From an uncultured Bacteroidales bacterium (GTDB lineage Bacteria > Bacteroidota > Bacteroidia > Bacteroidales > P3), in the NCBI GenBank assembly GCA_944321885.1, contig CALUNB010000018.1, positions 1 to 44,421 of the forward strand: a stretch of 44,421 nucleotides of DNA. The letters are read 5' to 3'. The translations under genes were made by a program, and so were the position numbers. This document shows, one piece after another, positions 40,425 through 44,421 of the stretch (position 1 is its first letter; each line of letters begins with the position of its first letter). A model generated the notes under the pieces. That model had not been told where the DNA came from. It made no database searches and saw nothing but the letters and a program-made list of their open reading frames with translations.

Positions 40425-41489
40425 CTAATATCCAATGCTAATCGAACCTAAGCGCTGGTTCTCTTCGTTGAACACCGTGATACCCGTTACCAAGTCGTTG
40501 TCATTGAAGGTATATTCCACATGCCCCACCTGGTATCTTTCATTATCATAATCGTCCCTCTCATACAACTCCACAGGCAGGTTCTTGCTCATCGTACCGG
40601 TAAAGCCGAATACACCCAGGAACTCCGTGTAATCTTCAGGCCCCCAGTACAACAACCAAGTCAGCATCGCAAAATCCACATTCGTTTTGTTCAAGCGTTC
40701 ACTGTACACCATTTCAACATTATCGGTACCCGACTTGGACATGTCCACCATGGAAGTTTGGCCTCCCCAGACCCCTGCCAGCGGGAAAAACACACGCCCG
40801 AAACGACCCAAGGAAGAAGCTTCTTCCTTTTTATATGCATCAGCATCATCAAAATAGTCCATGCCTGTCATGTTGCCATCCGTCCAAACGTACGTATTCC
40901 CATAGGACGACCCGCCAAAAGCATCCCCATAAGGGATAATGGAACGACTCAAATATTTGTTTTCATATTCGTAACCCACCAACATTTTTTCCGTTTCCCC
41001 TTCATACATGAAAGATGTCGTCGCTGTTTCCAAAGCCTTGTCCGCGTTCAACTGTAAACGGGATGTTCCTGAAGCCGACACCTGGACAGTTTGCGTGCTC
41101 CCATCATAAGAATCTGTAGCAGTTCCAGTTAAGGAAATCGTCAAATCAATCCTGTCCCCATCATAAGCCAAACCCACGTTGGCAGAACCCGAAGCCTCAT
41201 ACCCCTCTTCATAGCCCGGCTCCGTATATTTTCCCGCATAGTTCCCATTTCCTGAAATAGTTGCCAAACGGCCCTCATCGTAAGTGAAATTCAAAGTAGC
41301 CGTAGCGTTGACGGAATAATCAGCATCCACACTCGCATCCTCCAGTTCGACCACTATTTTTTTCACCAAGCTTTTCCCGGCCGAACCTGCCACATCCGAA
41401 CTTCCGGTATCCGGGTCTTCCGTAGGTTTGCATCCTACCATCGCCAGCGAAAGAATGCCGGCAAACATAAATAACGTGTTCTTTCTCAT
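40425..41489 (-). CDS. Lipoprotein of unknown function
   Basis: The 354-residue protein has a lipoprotein signal (MRKNTLFMFAGILSLAMVGC, Cys20) and an acidic Thr/Ser/Gly-rich beta-type body with phrases such as ATLNFTYDEGRLATISG, VEYTFNDNDLVTGITVFNEENQRLGSISIGY and NADKALETATTSFMYEG. These resemble the Bacteroidota lipoproteins in which short RLxxI and FxYxxxG strands repeat (DUF4595-like); I cannot name the family with certainty. It probably faces the surface or periplasm on the outer membrane, and is likely co-transcribed with the DUF4249 lipoprotein downstream. The 357 bp upstream hold a terminator for the endonuclease gene and an unconvincing 104-codon ORF; no consensus promoter is seen. 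Confidence 0.82.
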   Translation of the reverse strand: MRKNTLFMFAGILSLAMVGCKPTEDPDTGSSDVAGSAGKSLVKKIVVELEDASVDADYSVNATATLNFTYDEGRLATISGNGNYAGKYTEPGYEEGYEASGSANVGLAYDGDRIDLTISLTGTATDSYDGSTQTVQVSASGTSRLQLNADKALETATTSFMYEGETEKMLVGYEYENKYLSRSIIPYGDAFGGSSYGNTYVWTDGNMTGMDYFDDADAYKKEEASSLGRFGRVFFPLAGVWGGQTSMVDMSKSGTDNVEMVYSERLNKTNVDFAMLTWLLYWGPEDYTEFLGVFGFTGTMSKNLPVELYERDDYDNERYQVGHVEYTFNDNDLVTGITVFNEENQRLGSISIGY

Positions 41490-41772
41490 GATATTGTATT
41501 TTTTATTTGTTTCCTCCGTTTTCCTTTAAAACCGGAACCGCTTGGGATTCCTCAAACGCATCACCTCTGTAAACTTCTATATGACAATAATATATATACA
41601 AACTCTCCGTTTCCAGTCCCCGCCTGCAAGTCTTTCCTGGAGGGGTTTCCGGACATCCGCATCTCCCCGCAGGGGACGGTTGCCACAAGGACAATCCAGC
41701 CTCACCGATGAACCGCACCTCGACAGGACTCCAGCCCGACACCCCATCTTGCCCTCTTCGAAGCAAAACCAA

Positions 41773-41804
41773 GGCGGTGCCGAACCGGTCAGTCCGACAC
41801 CGCC
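41773..41804 (-). terminator. Intrinsic terminator of the endonuclease I gene
   Basis: GGCGGTG (41773-41779) pairs with CACCGCC (41798-41804), extended by an inner CG pair. On the minus strand the stem is followed by TTGGTTTTGC, giving a T-rich tail, 43 bp past the stop at 41847. Confidence 0.65.
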
Positions 41805-41846
41805 TCATGCAACACAAAGCTAAGTATATTTTCCTGAACTACAAAA

Positions 41847-43898
41847 TCAGCGCACCAGCAGTTTCCGGGTCGCCACGCCTCGGGCGTTACCTACCCGAAC
41901 CAGATACAGTCCCGGCTGCAACAATTGCAACTTCAATACTTGCATCGTACCCAACTCCTTACGTAGGGAAAGCCGTCCGGTAGCGGTATATATTTCCACC
42001 CAGGCATCCCGTGAGGAAGCAGGTATTTCCAAGGTCACATCTCCCGTGCTCGGATTCGGATATAACTTGAAATCCAAACGTGACGCCAAAGGCCGGGTCG
42101 CCAGGGTATCCGTACCGGAACCAGGCAAAGAATCACGGGCAGGATTTCCCAAAAAGAAAAAGGGAACCGTGTCTTTCTGCAAGCAGGAATCCCGGTACCA
42201 CAAACCCACATGGAAGACATAACCCATAGAATCAGCCAAGTAGGCCGGATTCAAAGCATAAATCCCATTCAAGGACAAGGTATCGGGCAGCCCGGCCAGA
42301 CGGACTTGCGCCACCACCGAATCCACCGCCAAAGTGTCGCCTGGCACAGGGTACAATATCGACAAAATCCGTGTCGTATCCGGAAGCGGTTCCGGGTCGG
42401 GATTGGGGTCCGGGTCGGGAGGAACCGAATCACCCAAGGCGACAAGGAGAACCCGGTCCAAAAACACCCGGTGATTGGACTGCGCCCGAATAATCAGGGA
42501 GACAGAGCCTTCTGCTTCGAAAACCACAGGTTCCAAGGTTTGGAAAGCATCCGGCCTGTATGCCGTAAAAGAAAGCGTCTGCGAAGAGGGTTGGCAAGTG
42601 GGACATTCCACGGTAAAATCAAGCTCGTCTTCTGCCCAACCTTTTCCACCCACTTGCAGGAAGAAAGAACCCGAAGCTTCCACGTCCTTGAAAACCACCG
42701 CCCCGGACTTGCTGGAAGAAGCCAAACGGACCGAAGCCCCTGACTGGAAAACCGAACCCTCGAAAGACTCCACATAACCATCGGTCAAATCCACGGAAGC
42801 CGCTTGGGCACCGCTCTCATTACCGCCCATGCCGCTGAAACCCTCGTTTATCAAAGTGTCTCCAACCTTTGCCCGGCTGGCATGCAAGACTTCGTCACGG
42901 GCAATCTTCATCGCACCCTCGCCGGAAACCTCTACCGGAGCGGACAAGAAAAGGGTATCGGTGAAGACTACCGAATCCAAGGCATCGGCATAACAATAAA
43001 CCAGACGGTAGGAGGACAAGGAGTCCGGATCGGGTTCCGGGTCCGGGTCGGGACCAGGATCCGGTTCCGTACCTTCCGGATCAAAAGCCGTGGTATCGTT
43101 TCCCCAGATTTTTTCCACCAATTCCGGATAATCGATAAAAGGATTGCGATTCCCTTGATAAACATACACGGCATCGTTCCGGTCCCGCTCCTTGGCGCTT
43201 ACCGGGTCTTGCTCATGCCAGGCCAGCAAGAGGTCCACTACCCAATCGTCATAAGCTTGGCCCGAAGTGCCGTTGCATACCGGACAGGAACTCCAATCGG
43301 CAATCCGGTCCTCGTAACGGGTCGCCATATAAAAATAGGTCCGGGCAAAATCCCCCTTGTACTCGTCCAAGGGTTCGAAAACCCTTCCCGAATAACCAGG
43401 TGTGGAATTCGGGCCCAATTTGCAGCCCGCCTCGCTGGTCCAGGTCGGGTCTTCCACTTCCCCGAACGGGTCATTGCTCCGGCGGCCGTTCACATAGCCG
43501 TCGGTCGGATACAAATGGAACAAATCCGTGTACATGGGCCGGGCATCGTCGAACCAACTCTTGGGAAAGGAATGCTCGCGGTTGTAACAATCCCCTTCCC
43601 TGCTGTAATTCCCGCATTGGTTCGAACCGAAACGGAAATCGCAATGGGAGTACATATCCCAGACATAACCGTCTTCCCGACAGTCGGTGGTCTGGAAGGC
43701 ATCCCACAAAGCAGCATAAGACAGACTGGTGTGTCCTTCGATGATATGGAACAAAGCCGTCTTCAAGGCATAAGACTTCTGGCCGTAAGCTGGTTCATAA
43801 TAACCCTCCGGGGCTTCGGCCTGCAGAACGGAAATCCAGGAAAGGCACAACAAAAGCGATGGGAAAACCGTCCGCATGCTTGGCGTCTTTTTCATCAT
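41847..43898 (-). CDS. Secreted endonuclease I-family nuclease with T9SS tail
   Basis: The 683-residue protein has a signal peptide (to about 28, VLQAEA) and an endonuclease I domain (about 30-270) with CYNREHSFPKSWF (His109), DLFHLYPTDGYVNGRRSNDPFG (Asn137) and FEPLDEYKGDFARTYFYMATRY. Paired Cys residues near 86-104 may form disulphides. A Pro-Asp repeat linker (about 293-307) leads to a beta-sandwich region (about 310-480). A second Pro-Asp linker and Ig-like segment follow, then a C-terminal T9SS type A domain (LYPNPSTGDVTLEIP...RKLLVR). It should cleave extracellular DNA or RNA, perhaps for nutrient phosphate and nucleosides. Two adjacent ATGs (43898 and 43895) are possible starts. Confidence 0.92.
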   Translation of the reverse strand: MMKKTPSMRTVFPSLLLCLSWISVLQAEAPEGYYEPAYGQKSYALKTALFHIIEGHTSLSYAALWDAFQTTDCREDGYVWDMYSHCDFRFGSNQCGNYSREGDCYNREHSFPKSWFDDARPMYTDLFHLYPTDGYVNGRRSNDPFGEVEDPTWTSEAGCKLGPNSTPGYSGRVFEPLDEYKGDFARTYFYMATRYEDRIADWSSCPVCNGTSGQAYDDWVVDLLLAWHEQDPVSAKERDRNDAVYVYQGNRNPFIDYPELVEKIWGNDTTAFDPEGTEPDPGPDPDPEPDPDSLSSYRLVYCYADALDSVVFTDTLFLSAPVEVSGEGAMKIARDEVLHASRAKVGDTLINEGFSGMGGNESGAQAASVDLTDGYVESFEGSVFQSGASVRLASSSKSGAVVFKDVEASGSFFLQVGGKGWAEDELDFTVECPTCQPSSQTLSFTAYRPDAFQTLEPVVFEAEGSVSLIIRAQSNHRVFLDRVLLVALGDSVPPDPDPNPDPEPLPDTTRILSILYPVPGDTLAVDSVVAQVRLAGLPDTLSLNGIYALNPAYLADSMGYVFHVGLWYRDSCLQKDTVPFFFLGNPARDSLPGSGTDTLATRPLASRLDFKLYPNPSTGDVTLEIPASSRDAWVEIYTATGRLSLRKELGTMQVLKLQLLQPGLYLVRVGNARGVATRKLLVR

Positions 43899-44054
43899 TT
43901 TTTCAAGGGAACAATTAGAACAAACAAGGAACCGTAGTTATTTTACCGTCCTGACACAGGCGGATTCTCCGCATCCCGTTTCAGGAATCTCAAAATATGT
44001 GCTGCATCCCGGAGCCGCCTCGTTCGCAGCCGTCCCGGGTTCTTCCGCAGGTGC

Positions 44055-44062
44055 AAAGTTAC
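44055..44062 (-). promoter_or_regulatory. -7 element upstream of endonuclease I
   Basis: TAACTTTG on the minus strand, directly after the terminator at 44073-44179. The predicted leader is about 150 nt. No clear -33. The rest of the 326-bp gap is otherwise featureless. Confidence 0.4.
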
Positions 44063-44072
44063 ATTTTTTGGA

Positions 44073-44179
44073 AAAAAGGAGGGTGCCCCGGAGCTTGCCT
44101 TCCGACAAAGAATCCTCGATAGAAAACAGAACACGCTCAGACGTGGATTCTCCTTTGGAAAGCTTTTGGGGGCACCCTC
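44073..44179 (-). terminator. Long hairpin terminator of the partial T9SS cargo gene
   Basis: AGGGTGCCCC (44081-44090) and GGGGCACCCT (44169-44178) close an imperfect 100-bp stem with further pairing inside (AGCTT and AGAATCC segments). On the minus strand the stem is followed by CCTTTTTT, a textbook T-run. It ends the transcript of the gene whose stop is at 44225. In overall length it resembles the long hairpins elsewhere in the window. Confidence 0.65.
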
Positions 44180-44224
44180 TCTTTGACTGGAATACAAACC
44201 CTCGAATCCGAGGGAAAGCCCTTG

Positions 44225-44421
44225 CTACAAGACCACGAACTTCAGGACAGCCGTACCCGCCCCGGTCTGCACACGGGCGAAGTACACTCCTGCCTGCAAG
44301 CCGGATACGTTGTAACGGAACTCTTCGTAATCCAATCCCGCAGCGCTTTCATAGACAATCAGGCCGGACATGTCCATGATGGCGACCTGCCCGATCCGGC
44401 TGCCTTCCGCACGGATCCGTA
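44225..44421 (-). CDS. C-terminus of a T9SS-secreted protein, 5' partial
   Basis: The minus strand from the window end encodes about 65 residues (RIRAEGSRIGQVAIMDMSG, then FRYNVSGLQAGVYFARV, ending AVLKFVVL) and a TAG stop at 44227-44225. This is a T9SS type A sorting domain: the VxxxDMSG and LQAGVYFARV segments and the Lys-hydrophobic end are typical. The rest of the gene, including its catalytic or binding domains, lies beyond the window, so the cargo cannot be named. The hairpin with a T-run at 44073-44179 is its probable terminator. Confidence 0.8.
   Translation of the reverse strand, partial: RIRAEGSRIGQVAIMDMSGLIVYESAAGLDYEEFRYNVSGLQAGVYFARVQTGAGTAVLKFVVL

Noticed and set aside
41503..41817. 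104-codon minus-strand ORF before the lipoprotein gene
   Set aside because: It overlaps the endonuclease terminator hairpin, has no signal peptide or recognisable motif and has an irregular Cys/Arg-rich composition; probably non-coding.

Overview
The window reads as chromosomal DNA of a member of the Bacteroidota, most likely order Bacteroidales. The evidence is four proteins ending in type IX secretion (T9SS) sorting domains, the gliding/T9SS lipoprotein GldD, the Bacteroidota-only families DUF4249, DUF5606 and probably DUF6057, an archaeal-type prolyl-tRNA synthetase, and promoters of the Bacteroidota form TTTG-N19-21-TAnnTTTG. No rRNA, complete tRNA, transposase, integrase or CRISPR array was seen. 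Most of the window is housekeeping DNA; the unusual material is in intergenic structured repeats and a small accessory patch at about 29.6-31.8 kb.

Layout. 1-2.3 kb: the 3' part of a membrane-anchored LuxR-type regulator that begins inside a perfect palindrome at the window edge, then a convergent AAA ATPase with a nuclease-like tail. 2.5-7.5 kb, minus strand: a 5'-truncated leucine-rich-repeat T9SS cargo protein, a FadL/OmpP1-like porin, and a Tyr/Trp/Gly-rich lipoprotein. 7.7-11 kb, plus strand: proS, a 550-bp repeat-filled gap, pth and gldD. 11.2-12.8 kb: a large membrane protein. 13.2-17.8 kb, plus strand: a UvrD/PcrA helicase, upp and a CNNM/CBS membrane protein. 17.9-22.5 kb, minus strand: mutS2 and a secreted subtilisin. 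22.8-29.6 kb, plus strand: a ClC channel, a DPP4-like peptidase, queA and a C1 cysteine peptidase.

29.6-31.8 kb holds two long hairpin repeats, a remnant of a winged-helix regulator, a DUF1016 nuclease-like gene with its own near-consensus promoter, and a recX with a shortened third module. 31.7-39.1 kb, minus strand: a GNAT acetyltransferase, panD with a flippase-like membrane protein, RNase R, and the set DUF5606-pyrK-pyrD. 39.4-44.4 kb, minus strand: a DUF4249 lipoprotein, a second lipoprotein, a secreted endonuclease I with a T9SS tail, and the C-terminus of a further T9SS cargo protein.

Functional themes are pyrimidine supply (pyrD/pyrK, upp), DNA repair and recombination (uvrD/pcrA, mutS2, recX), translation and RNA turnover (proS, pth, queA, rnr), and extracellular degradation through T9SS (subtilisin, endonuclease I, LRR protein).

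The most notable non-coding signal is a set of 120-150-bp intergenic hairpins that share one architecture: a long outer stem, an asymmetric internal loop and a short apical stem. Two of them, 20 kb apart, keep identical internal-loop sequences while both flanking stems differ yet still pair, which is covariation evidence for a conserved structure. Starts were set by eye; alternative starts are given where they matter.
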